The translations under genes were made by a program, and so were the position numbers. Shown here piece by piece: positions 26,911-35,590 of a DNA stretch of 64,000 bases; the first letter of the stretch is position 1, and each line of letters starts with the position of its first letter. Origin of the DNA: Hymenobacter monticola (lineage in GTDB: Bacteria > Bacteroidota > Bacteroidia > Cytophagales > Hymenobacteraceae); assembly GCF_022811645.1 (NCBI RefSeq), contig NZ_CP094534.1, positions 3,534,001 to 3,598,000 on the forward strand, written 5' to 3'. The notes under the pieces were generated by a model. The model was not told the DNA's origin. It searched no databases and worked only from the letters and a program-made list of their open reading frames with translations.

Positions 26911-27555
26911 ATGAACGACCCGGAAATCCGCGCCCTGCTTTACCCGCTCCTCGCAGGCGGGGTGCACATCAATGAGCTGCCCACCGGCACCACCCGGGCC
27001 GACGTGGTGCACATCACCGAGCACTTCATGCACGGCTACGAGGTGAAGGGCGACGGCGACACCCTGCAGCGCGTGGCCAACCAGCTGCGCTGCTACGGCG
27101 AGGTGTACGACTTCGTCACTTTCATCGTGACGGAAAAGCACCTGGCCAAACTGCTGCCGCTGCTGCCCGAGTGGGTGGGCGTGCAAGTGGCTTCGGCCGA
27201 GGGCCTGCGCCTGCACCGGGCCGCGGCTTACAACGCCACCGTGGCCCTGGCGCCGCTGTCCAGGCTGATTTTGCTGGAAGAAGTGAAGCAGTTTCTGCTG
27301 GCGCGGGGCTTGGCAGGGGCCAGCACGCTGCGCAGCGCCGAAATCGGCCGCTTCCTGCGCACCACCAACGTGGTGCCGCTGTCGGCGCTGGCCCAGTACG
27401 TGCGCGAGCGCCTCATGGCCCGCCTGCCCGAGCGCCTGCTCCTGCGCGCCGAGCGCAAGGCCGAGCGCGAGCGCCTGCCCCCGCGCCGCAAAAAGGCCCG
27501 GCCCAAAGCCAAAAAGAAAAAGCCGGAACCCCGCAAAAAAGCCCGTGCCGTGTAG
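26911..27555 (+). CDS. sce7726-family protein with basic tail
   Basis: A 214-residue protein. The N-terminal 130 residues match the sce7726 family: IRALLYPLLAGG, TTRADVVHITEHFMHGYEVKGDGDTLQR, and YDFVTFIVTEKHLAKLL. The pattern of acidic and lysine residues (RADVV, GYEVKGD) recalls PD-(D/E)xK nucleases, so a nuclease-like fold is plausible but not proven. The C-terminal 50 residues are extremely basic (RRKKARPKAKKKKPEPRKKAR), suggesting nucleic-acid contact. The stop codon lies in the loop of a strong terminator hairpin. Confidence 0.75.
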   Translation: MNDPEIRALLYPLLAGGVHINELPTGTTRADVVHITEHFMHGYEVKGDGDTLQRVANQLRCYGEVYDFVTFIVTEKHLAKLLPLLPEWVGVQVASAEGLRLHRAAAYNATVALAPLSRLILLEEVKQFLLARGLAGASTLRSAEIGRFLRTTNVVPLSALAQYVRERLMARLPERLLLRAERKAERERLPPRRKKARPKAKKKKPEPRKKARAV

Positions 27556-27576
27556 CGGCGCGGGCTTTTTGCGGGG
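27529..27576. terminator. Bidirectional terminator between convergent genes
   Basis: CCCCGCAAAAAAGCCCG and CGGGCTTTTTGCGGGG form a long stem with the loop around the TAG stop (27553-27555) of the sce7726-type gene. Both strands carry T-rich stem sides. It serves the rightward gene and the leftward PUL that ends at 27591. Confidence 0.8.
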
Positions 27577-27590
27577 TTGAACGAGGTTGA

Positions 27591-28382
27591 TTATTTCTGC
27601 TTGAGCGCGGCGGCCACGGCCTGGTTCAGCAGGGGCTCCATCACGCGGTAGCCGGCGAGGTTGGGGTGCACGCCGTCTTCGCCGTAAGCTTTGCGCAGGC
27701 CGTTTTGCTCGTCTTTCAGGGCCGAGTGCATGTCGTAATAGGCGAAGTGCTGCCGGTTGGCGTAGGCGCGCAGCTGCTGGTTGAGGGCCAGAATTTTGGG
27801 GGCTGGATTCAGGCCCTTGCGCCACCAGAAATCGACGGATGGGGCCACCGAGCCCAGCACCACGCGCACGCCGTGCGCCTGCGCCAGCTCGCACATGCTC
27901 ATGATGTTGTTCAAAGTGGTTTGCGGGTTGTATGGCCCGCTGTTTTCGGCGATGTCGTTGGTGCCGGCCAGGATGACCACTACGGCCGGGTGCAGGTCCA
28001 GCACATCGGCGCGGAAGCGCACCAGCGTCTTGCCCGTGGTTTGCCCGCTGATGCCGCGGCCCACGTACTCGTAGGTCTTGCCCCGGAAAAAGGCCGAGTC
28101 GGCCTTCACCCAGCCCTCGGTGATGGAATTGCCGATGATGACCACGCGGGGCCGGCCAGGCTGGGGCGCGGGCAGGCGCTGGTTGGCGGCGGTGTAGCGC
28201 TCCAAGTAGGCCCAGTCGTTGTGCAGCAGGTACTCGCGTTGCTTATCAGCGGCGGCATCGGCGGCTTTTTTAGCGGCTTCGGCGGGCGTGGGCTGCTGGG
28301 CATGGGCCGCCGGGGCTAGCAGCAGCAGAGCCACTGCCAGCAGGGCAGCACGTCGGAAATGGGTGGAGGCAGAGAAAAGCAT
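27591..28382 (-). CDS. Secreted SGNH/GDSL esterase (last gene of the PUL)
   Basis: A 263-residue secreted hydrolase. A signal peptide covers residues 1-28 (ending AAHAQ). SGNH blocks: VVIIGNSITEGW with the nucleophile Ser, GRGISGQTTG, LAGTNDIAEN, and DGVHPNLAGYRVM with the Asp/His pair. This resembles carbohydrate or acetyl esterases of the platelet-activating-factor acetylhydrolase/GDSL group. It begins 29 bases after another esterase gene on the same strand and closes the GH30-containing locus. Removal of acetyl or other acyl groups from the target glycan is the likely job. Confidence 0.85.
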   Translation of the reverse strand: MLFSASTHFRRAALLAVALLLLAPAAHAQQPTPAEAAKKAADAAADKQREYLLHNDWAYLERYTAANQRLPAPQPGRPRVVIIGNSITEGWVKADSAFFRGKTYEYVGRGISGQTTGKTLVRFRADVLDLHPAVVVILAGTNDIAENSGPYNPQTTLNNIMSMCELAQAHGVRVVLGSVAPSVDFWWRKGLNPAPKILALNQQLRAYANRQHFAYYDMHSALKDEQNGLRKAYGEDGVHPNLAGYRVMEPLLNQAVAAALKQK

Positions 28383-28385
28383 GGC

Positions 28386-28419
28386 AAAGCGGGCTATTCA
28401 AAAAAGCGGGCTATTCAAA
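28386..28419. repeat. Exact 17-bp tandem duplication
   Basis: AAAGCGGGCTATTCAAA is present twice back to back (28386-28402 and 28403-28419). The second copy contains the last codons and stop of the esterase gene; the first is intergenic. It is probably a recent replication slip. Confidence 0.9.
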
Positions 28420-29469
28420 TTGGAGGTGCTGGTTGAAGAAAGGTAGCAGCTTCTGGTACATCCGGCCCGTGCGGCCCATGATGCCGTTGCCGTGGTTGCC
28501 CTCGTAGCCTTCGGCCGAATGCGGAATACGGTACGCCGCCAGTTCGGTGCTGAAGGTGCGGCACGAAGGCGGAATGTGCCGGAACTGGTCCTGCTCGCCC
28601 CAATCGAAGGCCAGGCCGCGCAGCCGGCGAAGGCTGGCCAGGTGGCCCGGCAGCAGCGCCAGCGGCGAAGCCGCGGCCCACTGCGCCAGCACGGCATCGC
28701 GGTGGGCCAGGCTGTCGGGGCCGAAGGACTGCGGCAAGTCGGCCCCGAAGGCGCCCCGACCCGGAACGGGCGAGAAAGCCCGCGCGCACGCCACCAGGCG
28801 CACCGCGTCGAAGTTTTGCCTGAGTTCAGCGCGTGATTTGGCCCGGCTGGCTACGGCCTGGCCGGGGCGGGCGGCCATCCACTCGGGGTGCGGCGCCACG
28901 AAGCCGGGGCTCAGAGCGTAGGCAGCGGCATAGTTTCCGGGGTAGAGCATGGCCAGGCGCAAGGTGCCGTTGCCGCCCATGGAGTGCCCGGCCAGGCCCC
29001 GGCTGGCGGGCCGGGCCAGGGTGCGGTAGTTTTTGTCGATGAAGCTGACCAGCTCGCGGGCCGTAAAATCGGCCCAGGGGCCGTTGGTGGCGGAGTTGGT
29101 GTAGAAGCTGCCCTGGTAGAGCGTTTGCTCGTTGGGTGCCACCACGATGAGCGGCCGAATCTGGCCATCGGCAATGGCCTGGTCCAGCAGCTCGCCCAGG
29201 CCGTCGGCGTGGAAGAGCAGGCTGTCGCTCCAGGTGAAGCCGTGCAGGTAGTACAGCACCGGGTAGCGCCGGGCGGGGTTGGCCTCGTAGCCGGCGGGCA
29301 GGTACACGCTCACGCGGCGGCGCGGGCTTTCGCCGCCGGGGTTGCCGCGCAGCAGCTTGGAATCGAGGTAGGTAACCACGACGCGGCCTTTAGCAGTTGG
29401 CGCCTGTGCCGCGGTTGGGAAACGGCAGAACAGGCCGATAAGCAATAGAAAAGAGAGGAAAAACCGCAT
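28411..29469 (-). CDS. Secreted alpha/beta-hydrolase esterase (feruloyl/acetyl-esterase-like)
   Basis: A 352-residue secreted esterase from the ATG at 29469; an upstream ATG lies inside an inverted repeat and is rejected. A signal peptide (MRFFLSFLLLIGLFCRF) is followed by an esterase-D-type alpha/beta hydrolase: YPVLYYLHGF for the oxyanion region, the nucleophile Ser in LAGHSMGGNGTL, and a late histidine candidate in GYEGNHGNG. Related enzymes remove feruloyl or acetyl groups from plant glycans. The neighbours are a GDSL esterase downstream and GH30 glycosidases upstream, all on one strand. Confidence 0.8.
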   Translation of the reverse strand: MRFFLSFLLLIGLFCRFPTAAQAPTAKGRVVVTYLDSKLLRGNPGGESPRRRVSVYLPAGYEANPARRYPVLYYLHGFTWSDSLLFHADGLGELLDQAIADGQIRPLIVVAPNEQTLYQGSFYTNSATNGPWADFTARELVSFIDKNYRTLARPASRGLAGHSMGGNGTLRLAMLYPGNYAAAYALSPGFVAPHPEWMAARPGQAVASRAKSRAELRQNFDAVRLVACARAFSPVPGRGAFGADLPQSFGPDSLAHRDAVLAQWAAASPLALLPGHLASLRRLRGLAFDWGEQDQFRHIPPSCRTFSTELAAYRIPHSAEGYEGNHGNGIMGRTGRMYQKLLPFFNQHLQFE

Positions 29470-29488
29470 CAACAAAGAGGAATAAAAG

Positions 29489-29585
29489 AACGTCATGCTG
29501 AGCGCGGCCGAAGCATCTCTACGGCGTAAGTAATTTGATTTACTACTTGCGGCGGAGATGCTTCGGCTTCGCTCAGCATGACGTT
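29489..29585. repeat. Inverted repeat, family D
   Basis: Arms 29489-29519 and 29555-29585 (31 bp) pair with two mismatches and share the GTCATGCTGAGC end with the other family D copies. It lies between a GH30 gene and the esterase gene of the PUL. Confidence 0.85.
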
Positions 29586-29608
29586 CCGTTTTTACACAGG
29601 ATTCAATC

Positions 29609-31123
29609 TCAGTTCATCACCAGCGTCATGATGGAGTGCGGGGCCGCCGTGGTTTTGGCGCCCTGGCCGGCCAGCCAGAGTTGGAAATCCTGGGGCTTGT
29701 CGCCGCTGTTGAGCACCACCACGGCCAGGCTGCCGTCGGGGTTGCGGAAGGCGGTGGTTTGCAGCCAGTCGCGGGTCGAGGCGGTGGCCACGCGCTTGGC
29801 ACCGGGGCGGATGAACTTCGAGAAGTGGCCGATGTAGTAGTAGGCGTTGGTGTAAATCAGCTTGCCGGCCTTGGTGTCGGCAATGACGGGGGCGAAGCAG
29901 AAGTTGCCCACGTGGTTGGGGCCGCCGGTTTCGTCGAGCAGCACGTTCCAGTCGGTCCAGCCCACGGTGCCGGCGTTGAAGTCGCCTATCATCGACATGC
30001 CGTATTTCTCGCCCAGGGCCCAGTCGTCCACCTTGGCCAGGTCGAATTTCTCCTTGCAGCCCTCGGTGAAAATCAGGTTGGTGTTGGGGTAAGCCTCGTG
30101 CACGCGGCGCACGTTGTCGGTGAGCATGCCGCTGCCGGTCCACGTCTCGTACCAGTGGTAGCCGATGCCCCACACGTACTTAGCGGCGGCGGGGTCGTCG
30201 AGCACGGTGCTGGCGCGCTGGTACACCAGGTCGCGGTTGTGGTCCCAGGCAATGAGCTTTTTGGTGCCCAGGCCGCCCTTGGCCAGCGTGGGCCCGAGGA
30301 AGCCCTTGATGAAGTCCCGCTCTTCCTCGCCGGTATAGATGCACGACTCCCATTTCTGCGTGGCCATCGGCTCGTTCTGCACCGAGAGGCCCCAGATGGG
30401 AACGCCCATCTGCTCGTAGGCCTTGATGAACTTCACGTAGTAATCGGCCCAGGTTTGGCGGTACTTGGGCAGCAGCTTGCCGCCGTGCAGCAGGTCGTTG
30501 TTGTCCTTCATCCAGGCCGGCGGGCTCCAGGGAGCCACGTACAGCGTGAGCTTGCCGCCGGCCGCCGCCATCACCTGCTTGATGAACGGAACGCGGAACT
30601 GCTCGTCGTGCTTCACGCTGAAGGTTTTCAACGTTTCATCCTTATCGGACACGTAAGTATAGCTGCCGCTCGAAAAGTCGGAACTGTGAATGCTGGTGCG
30701 GCCCAGCGTGTAGCCAATGCCCGCTGTGGGGCTGTAGTAAGCCTTCAAAAACTCCTGCTGCTGCGGCTTGGGCAGCTTGGCAAAGGTTTCGGCCGAGGCA
30801 TCGGTCAGCGCCCCGCCGATGCCCAGCAGGGTCTGGAACGAATGGCCGGGGTCCACAAACACGCAAACCTGGGTTTCGAGTGGCTGCGGGGCCGGCTCAA
30901 ACTTCAGGGCCTCACCGGCCGCCAGGCGCAAGCTGGTGTTGGCCGCCGTGGTGAAGACGCGCGCGGTTTTGCCGGCGGCCGAATACGGCGCGCCTTTCGG
31001 GGCCGACTGAGCCGCTGCCGGCCCGGCCGCCACCAGGTGTAGCCCCAAGCCGGCGAGGAGCAGCAGGCGGGTGCGGTTTTGGGAAACGGCCGTGGGCAAC
31101 TGGAAGGAAAATGGAAGACGCAT
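29609..31123 (-). CDS. Glycoside hydrolase family 30 (secreted)
   Basis: A 504-residue secreted glycosidase from the ATG at 31123; signal peptide to about residue 39 (ending AAAQS). The GH30 barrel shows GIGGALTDASAET, YTLGRTSIHSSDFS and APWSPPAWMKDN. The acid/base is Glu251 in LSVQNEPM and the nucleophile is Glu354 in LIFTEGC. The C-terminal beta domain ends SIMTLVMN. This copy resembles glucosylceramidase-type GH30 more than the other two, whose motifs read TLQNEPL and TVQNEPL. It is the most downstream of three GH30 genes in the locus. Likely substrates are beta-linked glucans or glucosides; beta-1,6-glucan is a candidate from known GH30_3 loci. Confidence 0.9.
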   Translation of the reverse strand: MRLPFSFQLPTAVSQNRTRLLLLAGLGLHLVAAGPAAAQSAPKGAPYSAAGKTARVFTTAANTSLRLAAGEALKFEPAPQPLETQVCVFVDPGHSFQTLLGIGGALTDASAETFAKLPKPQQQEFLKAYYSPTAGIGYTLGRTSIHSSDFSSGSYTYVSDKDETLKTFSVKHDEQFRVPFIKQVMAAAGGKLTLYVAPWSPPAWMKDNNDLLHGGKLLPKYRQTWADYYVKFIKAYEQMGVPIWGLSVQNEPMATQKWESCIYTGEEERDFIKGFLGPTLAKGGLGTKKLIAWDHNRDLVYQRASTVLDDPAAAKYVWGIGYHWYETWTGSGMLTDNVRRVHEAYPNTNLIFTEGCKEKFDLAKVDDWALGEKYGMSMIGDFNAGTVGWTDWNVLLDETGGPNHVGNFCFAPVIADTKAGKLIYTNAYYYIGHFSKFIRPGAKRVATASTRDWLQTTAFRNPDGSLAVVVLNSGDKPQDFQLWLAGQGAKTTAAPHSIMTLVMN

Positions 31124-31374
31124 GAGCAAAATGGGTGGGAAGGAGAGAAGCCGGAGGCGGTCAAAAGTAGCCGCTGGTCTCATGAAAAAACAGTGCGGAA
31201 TGCCCCGCCAGGGCTTCTCTAGCGGAATCTGGTACGCCTACAGCACAAGCAACGCCGGGCAAAAACCGGCCGGGCGCCGCCCGCTCCCCGCCCGGTTTGC
31301 CCGGCGTCCGCTCGTTTAAAAAACACGCAAAAAAGAACTTTCAGCCCGCCACCAAACGGCGGCGAAAAGCCCGA
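31124..31374. other. Intergenic spacer within the PUL
   Basis: About 250 bases between two GH30 genes. No gene or strong hairpin is visible. It contains no family A-F inverted repeat, in contrast to several other junctions of this locus. Confidence 0.4.
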
Positions 31375-32826
31375 TTACCACACGTAGGTACCGACCGAGC
31401 CAGCGGCCAGCGCCGAGGCCACGGTTTTGCCCTTGAACTGGATGTTGAACTGCTGCGGCGACGTGCTGGTGTTCAGCACCACGAGCACCTTTTTGCCGCT
31501 GGGGGTGCGGTAGGCCACGTTGGGCAGGTTGTTGGGGGCGTCGGTGTCGATGCGCACCGAGCCGGGGCGCACGAACTTGCTGCTGTGGGCCACCGTGTAG
31601 TAGGCCGGGTTGCGGGTCACGCTGTTGCCCGAGATGGTGACGGCGCCCAGGCAGTCGGTGCAGCCGCCAGCGGTGTGCGGGCCGTAGTTCTGGTCGCTGG
31701 CCAGGTTCCACTCCAGCACGTTCTTGGCCCAGTTGCGCGGCGCTCCGATTTCCAGCTCCCGCACGTGGTTCGGGAAGTCGGTGAGCAGGTTGCCCGGCGC
31801 CTGCGTCCAGAACTCGGTGAAGTACACGCCCTTGTTAGGGTAGGCGTTGTGCACCTGCGCGAGGGCGTTGGCCAGCGAGCCGCCGTAGTTGTGAAAAGCC
31901 GAGCCTTCCACGTAGGGCCGGGCCGCCGCGTCGCCCAGCACGGCCAGCGGGTAGCCGGGCTGGTCGGGGTTGTGGTCGTAGGCAATGATTTTGGTGCTGA
32001 TGCCCGCCGCCGCGAAGGCCGGCCCGATGTTGTTCTTGATGAAGTTGGCCTGCTCGGCGGCGCTCATCAGCATGCTGGGCTCGTTGTAGGGGTTCAGCGG
32101 CTCGTTCTGCAGCGTCACGGCGTCGATGGTGATGCCCTCGGCGGCCATTTGCTGCACGTATTTCACGAAGTAGCGGGCGTAGGCGTCGTAGTATTGCGTT
32201 TGCAGGCTGCCGCCCTTGGCGTTGTTATTCGTTTTCATCCACAGCGGGGCCGACCACGGCGAGCCCATGATTTTGATGCTGGGGTTGATGGCCAGAATCT
32301 GCTTCAGCACCGGAATCAGGGCCGTGCGGTCGGGGGCCAGGCTGAACTGCGCCAGGCCCACATCGCCGGCCGCGTCGTCGTAGCTGAACACCCGGTCGTC
32401 GAGGTCGGAGGCGCCAATGCTCACGCGCAGGTAGCTCACGCCCAGCCAGGTGCTGTCGGTGGCAAAGAGCTCGCGCAGCAAATCGGCCCGGCTCGTGGCG
32501 CTCATCCGGCTGATGACCGTGGCGCTGCCCCCCGTCAGGGTGTAGCCGAAGCCGTCCATGGTTTGGTAGGTACGCGTGGTATCGACGTTGATGGTCGGGT
32601 AGGAATTGGTGGCGGTGCCGAAGTTCAGCACGTTGGTTTGCTTGCGAAACAGCGCCGTGCGGTCGGTATTCGTCAGCCAGAAAGCCACCTGCGAGGGGCT
32701 GGTGGGTTGCGGATTCACCACGGGCGGCTGGGGGTCGGGCGTGTCTTCCTTCTTTTTGGAGCAGCTGGCCGCCGCCAGCGTCATTGCCGATAAGCTCACG
32801 GCCATCAAGAACTTGCGATTCAGCAT
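31375..32826 (-). CDS. Glycoside hydrolase family 30 lipoprotein
   Basis: A 483-residue lipoprotein. The signal peptide ends in the lipobox AAASC with Cys22, followed by KKKED and a proline-rich linker to residue 45. The enzyme domain shows DGFGYTLTGGSA, SYLRVSIGASDLDDRVFSYDD and SPWSAPLWMKTN. The acid/base is Glu242 in VTLQNEPLNP and the nucleophile Glu338 in VYFTEFW. It is closely similar in layout to the GH30 at 34115 (IGASDLDxRVFSYDD in both), so the two look like paralogues. The lipid anchor suggests it sits on the cell surface near SusD. Confidence 0.92.
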   Translation of the reverse strand: MLNRKFLMAVSLSAMTLAAASCSKKKEDTPDPQPPVVNPQPTSPSQVAFWLTNTDRTALFRKQTNVLNFGTATNSYPTINVDTTRTYQTMDGFGYTLTGGSATVISRMSATSRADLLRELFATDSTWLGVSYLRVSIGASDLDDRVFSYDDAAGDVGLAQFSLAPDRTALIPVLKQILAINPSIKIMGSPWSAPLWMKTNNNAKGGSLQTQYYDAYARYFVKYVQQMAAEGITIDAVTLQNEPLNPYNEPSMLMSAAEQANFIKNNIGPAFAAAGISTKIIAYDHNPDQPGYPLAVLGDAAARPYVEGSAFHNYGGSLANALAQVHNAYPNKGVYFTEFWTQAPGNLLTDFPNHVRELEIGAPRNWAKNVLEWNLASDQNYGPHTAGGCTDCLGAVTISGNSVTRNPAYYTVAHSSKFVRPGSVRIDTDAPNNLPNVAYRTPSGKKVLVVLNTSTSPQQFNIQFKGKTVASALAAGSVGTYVW

Positions 32827-32843
32827 AATAATTTACGGTAATA

Positions 32844-32930
32844 GTAGGGGCGGGGCTTGCCCCCGCCCGGGCGTTGAACAAAATCGTTGAGGCAGCGCGA
32901 ACGGCGGGCGGGGGCAAGCCCCGCCCCTAC
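32844..32930. repeat. Inverted repeat, family E (GTAGGGGCGGGGCTTGCCCC)
   Basis: Perfect 26-bp arms (32844-32869 and 32905-32930) with a 35-base centre. Each arm also folds on itself (GGGGC/GCCCC). It lies between the CBM9-like gene and the GH30 lipoprotein gene. A degenerate relative is at 23887-23978. Confidence 0.9.
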
Positions 32931-32952
32931 GTCAATACCTGTTCGAACCGTC

Positions 32953-34044
32953 TTACTCCACCACCACGTGGCGGCTGGTGAGCTGGCTGCCCACCTGCAG
33001 CTTCACCAGGTAGTGGCCGGGGGCCAGGGCCTTCACGGGGGCCAGAGCGGTTTGGTAGGTGCCGGCTTTTTGCTCGGCATTCAGCAGGCTCAGCACGCGC
33101 TGACCCAGGGCGTTGTACACGTCCACGCTCACCGGCTGAGTGCTGCCGGCCACGGTGTAGCGCAGCTGGCTGTCGTGGCTGAGGGGGTTGGGGTAGGCGG
33201 TAACGCCGAGGGCGTTGGCCACTTCGGTGCGGCTGGCCAGCGGCCCGCTGCCCACCTGGTAGGTGTAAAACTGCGAGCGCGGGATGAGCGTGAAGTTGGG
33301 GTCGGTGCCTAGGTCGGTGGTTTGGCCGGCCACCTGCGGCAGCACGTCGGAGTAGAAGTCGCCGTTGTCGGCCACGTAGGCAGCCATCACGCGGAAAAGG
33401 TCGCCGTTGGCGGCCCCTCCCAGGGCGCTCAGCGGAATCTCAAACTCCCAGCCCGTGGCGTTGTTGGCCGCTACGCTGGCGGAGGTGGCAAACGCCGTCC
33501 GGGCCATGGCCGGGTCGGCCGCATCGGTCACGGCCACGCCGTTTTTGGGGCCGGTGCCCATGCCCACCTCGGGGTAGGTGGTCCCGGCCACGGTGTAGTT
33601 CACGCGGCTCAGGTACATGGCGTTGTTGGAGTTGTTCAGGGGCGACACCGTGATGCGGAAGCCAAAGTCGGCCTGCATGTCGAGCGTGGGCCGGTGGCGC
33701 AGCTGCGAAGAAGTATTGCTGCTGCCCGGCAGGCGGGTGCCGGCCGCAATGCCCGTGCGGTTGGGCGCGTCGAGGTAGAGCACCATCGCGCTGTAGGCCG
33801 TTTGCTCGGGCGTGGCCACCACCATCACGTTCAGGGTGGTGGCCGTGGTGCCCAGGTAAATGGCTTTCAAACCTCGGTCATTCACGGAGTGGGTGCCGGC
33901 GTAGCTGCCCAGCAGCTGGTATTTGCCCGTGCCGGTGCCCACTTCGGCCGCCCCCAGGGTGCCGTCGACGGTGAACTGAGCCTGCGCGCTGAGGGCCCGG
34001 AGGGCAAGCGCGGCGAAAACGAGAAGCGTAGAGTGCTTTTTCAT
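32953..34044 (-). CDS. CBM9-like surface protein with T9SS sorting tail
   Basis: A 363-residue secreted protein from the ATG at 34044 (signal MKKHSTLLVFAALALRALSAQAQ). Residues 24-270 resemble a family 9 carbohydrate-binding or sugar-binding domain: FTVDGTLGAAEVG at the start, LYLDAPNRTGI and WEFEIPLSALGG. The C-terminal 75 residues are a type A T9SS tail: AYPNPLSHDSQLRYTV, YNALGQRVLSL and GHYLVKLQ. The protein is therefore expected on the surface or secreted by T9SS. It is placed between two GH30 genes and probably helps bind the substrate. No catalytic motif is evident. Confidence 0.8.
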   Translation of the reverse strand: MKKHSTLLVFAALALRALSAQAQFTVDGTLGAAEVGTGTGKYQLLGSYAGTHSVNDRGLKAIYLGTTATTLNVMVVATPEQTAYSAMVLYLDAPNRTGIAAGTRLPGSSNTSSQLRHRPTLDMQADFGFRITVSPLNNSNNAMYLSRVNYTVAGTTYPEVGMGTGPKNGVAVTDAADPAMARTAFATSASVAANNATGWEFEIPLSALGGAANGDLFRVMAAYVADNGDFYSDVLPQVAGQTTDLGTDPNFTLIPRSQFYTYQVGSGPLASRTEVANALGVTAYPNPLSHDSQLRYTVAGSTQPVSVDVYNALGQRVLSLLNAEQKAGTYQTALAPVKALAPGHYLVKLQVGSQLTSRHVVVE

Positions 34045-34114
34045 GGGAATTTTTAACTTAAGTGATGGGAATGTGACAGATGCGTAAAAGTTGAGACTGG
34101 TTTTTTTCAGTGGG

Positions 34115-35557
34115 CTACCACGCGTAGGTGCCCACGGCGCCCACGGGCAGGGTGGCCGCAACCTGGCGCCCCCCCTGGCGGATGTTGAAGGTTTGGGTTG
34201 CCTGGCCGTCGTTCAGCACCACCAGCACGCGCTGGCCGGTGGGCGTGCGGAAGGCCACGTTGGGCAGCCCCTGGGGCAGGGTGGAGGCGATGCGCACCGA
34301 GCCGGGGCGGGCAAACTTGCTGGCGTGGGCAATGATGTAATAAGCCTCGTTGCGCGTCACGGCGTTGCCGGCCAGCGTGAGGGCGCCCAGGCACTCGGTG
34401 CAGCCGCCGGGCGTGTGCGGGTTCTGCTGCGGGTCGGCGGCCAGGTTCCACTCCAGCACGGTGCGGGCCCAGTTGCGCGTGGCCCCGATTATCAGGGTTT
34501 TGACGTGCCAGCGCAGGTTGTCTTCGAATTTGCTTTTCGAGCCCACCCACTGCTCGGTGAAGTACACGTTCTTGGCCGGGTAAGCATCGTGCACCTGGCT
34601 CAGCGCCTCAATGGGGCCGGCGTAGAGGTGGAAGGCGGAGCCGTCCACATATTGCGCGGCGTCTTTGTCGGCCAGCACCGTGAGCGGGTAGTCGGGGCGG
34701 TCGGCGTTGTGGTCGTAGCAAATGATTTTCGTGTCCAGCCGGGCCGTGCGAAAAGCCGGGCCGAGGTGCTTGCCGATGAATTCGGCCTGCTGCCCGGCCA
34801 GCATCAGCAGACTGGGGTTGTTGCCGGGGTGCAGCGGCTCGTTCTGCACCGTGACGGCGTCGATGCGGATGCCGGCCGCCTTCATGCCCTGGATGTACTT
34901 CACGAAGTAGCGGGCGTAGGCGTCGTAGAACTCCGGCTTGAGGCTGCCGCCCTTGGAGGCGTCGTTGGTTTTCATCCACGGCGGCGGGCTCCAGGGCGAG
35001 CCCAGGATTTTGATGCCGGGATTAATAGCCAGAATCTCTTTCAGCACCGGTATCAGGTGCGGCTGGTCGGCCGCGAGGCTGAACTTGCTCAGCTCCGGGT
35101 CGGTCTGCCCGGCGGGCAGGTCGTCGTAGCTGAACACCCGGTTGTCGAGGTCTGACGCGCCGATGCTCAGCCGCAGGTAGCTCACGCCAATGTTGTTGCC
35201 ATCGGTGGCAAACAGCTCGCGGAGCAGCTTGGCGCGCCCGGCCGGGCTCATTTGGTGTAGCAGTTGGGCGCTGCCGCCCGTCAGGCAATAGCCAAAGCCG
35301 TCGATGGTCTGAAAAGTCTTGGACTCGTCAATTTCAATGGTTGGGTTGGCATTGGTGCCGGTGCTAAATGCCAGCCGGCCTTGCTGCGCCTGAAAAAGCA
35401 CAGACTTGTCCGGTGTCGTCAGCCAGGCCGCTACGCCGGTGTTCTTGGTAGCAATTTGGGCTTTGGATTGCGCCTGAACACCGTGCGGCGCGGCGGCAAG
35501 CAGCAACGCCAGCAAAGCGCCGGAAGCAACGGAAAAGCGGCGGGATTTTGGAAGCAT
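34115..35557 (-). CDS. Glycoside hydrolase family 30 (secreted)
   Basis: A 480-residue secreted enzyme with a signal peptide ending GVQAQ at residue 30. GH30 landmarks: DGFGYCLTGGSA, YLRLSIGASDLDNRVFSYDD and SPWSPPPWMKTN. The acid/base is Glu240 in VTVQNEPL and the nucleophile Glu335 in VYFTEQW. The C-terminal beta domain ends VGTYAW. It is the first GH30 gene after the sugar transporter gene and a close paralogue of the lipoprotein GH30 at 31375, but is periplasmic or secreted rather than lipid-anchored. This suggests successive cuts at the surface and in the periplasm. Confidence 0.92.
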   Translation of the reverse strand: MLPKSRRFSVASGALLALLLAAAPHGVQAQSKAQIATKNTGVAAWLTTPDKSVLFQAQQGRLAFSTGTNANPTIEIDESKTFQTIDGFGYCLTGGSAQLLHQMSPAGRAKLLRELFATDGNNIGVSYLRLSIGASDLDNRVFSYDDLPAGQTDPELSKFSLAADQPHLIPVLKEILAINPGIKILGSPWSPPPWMKTNDASKGGSLKPEFYDAYARYFVKYIQGMKAAGIRIDAVTVQNEPLHPGNNPSLLMLAGQQAEFIGKHLGPAFRTARLDTKIICYDHNADRPDYPLTVLADKDAAQYVDGSAFHLYAGPIEALSQVHDAYPAKNVYFTEQWVGSKSKFEDNLRWHVKTLIIGATRNWARTVLEWNLAADPQQNPHTPGGCTECLGALTLAGNAVTRNEAYYIIAHASKFARPGSVRIASTLPQGLPNVAFRTPTGQRVLVVLNDGQATQTFNIRQGGRQVAATLPVGAVGTYAW

Positions 35558-35590
35558 AATTGGAAGAAAGGAAGAGTGAAGGCCAGACGC

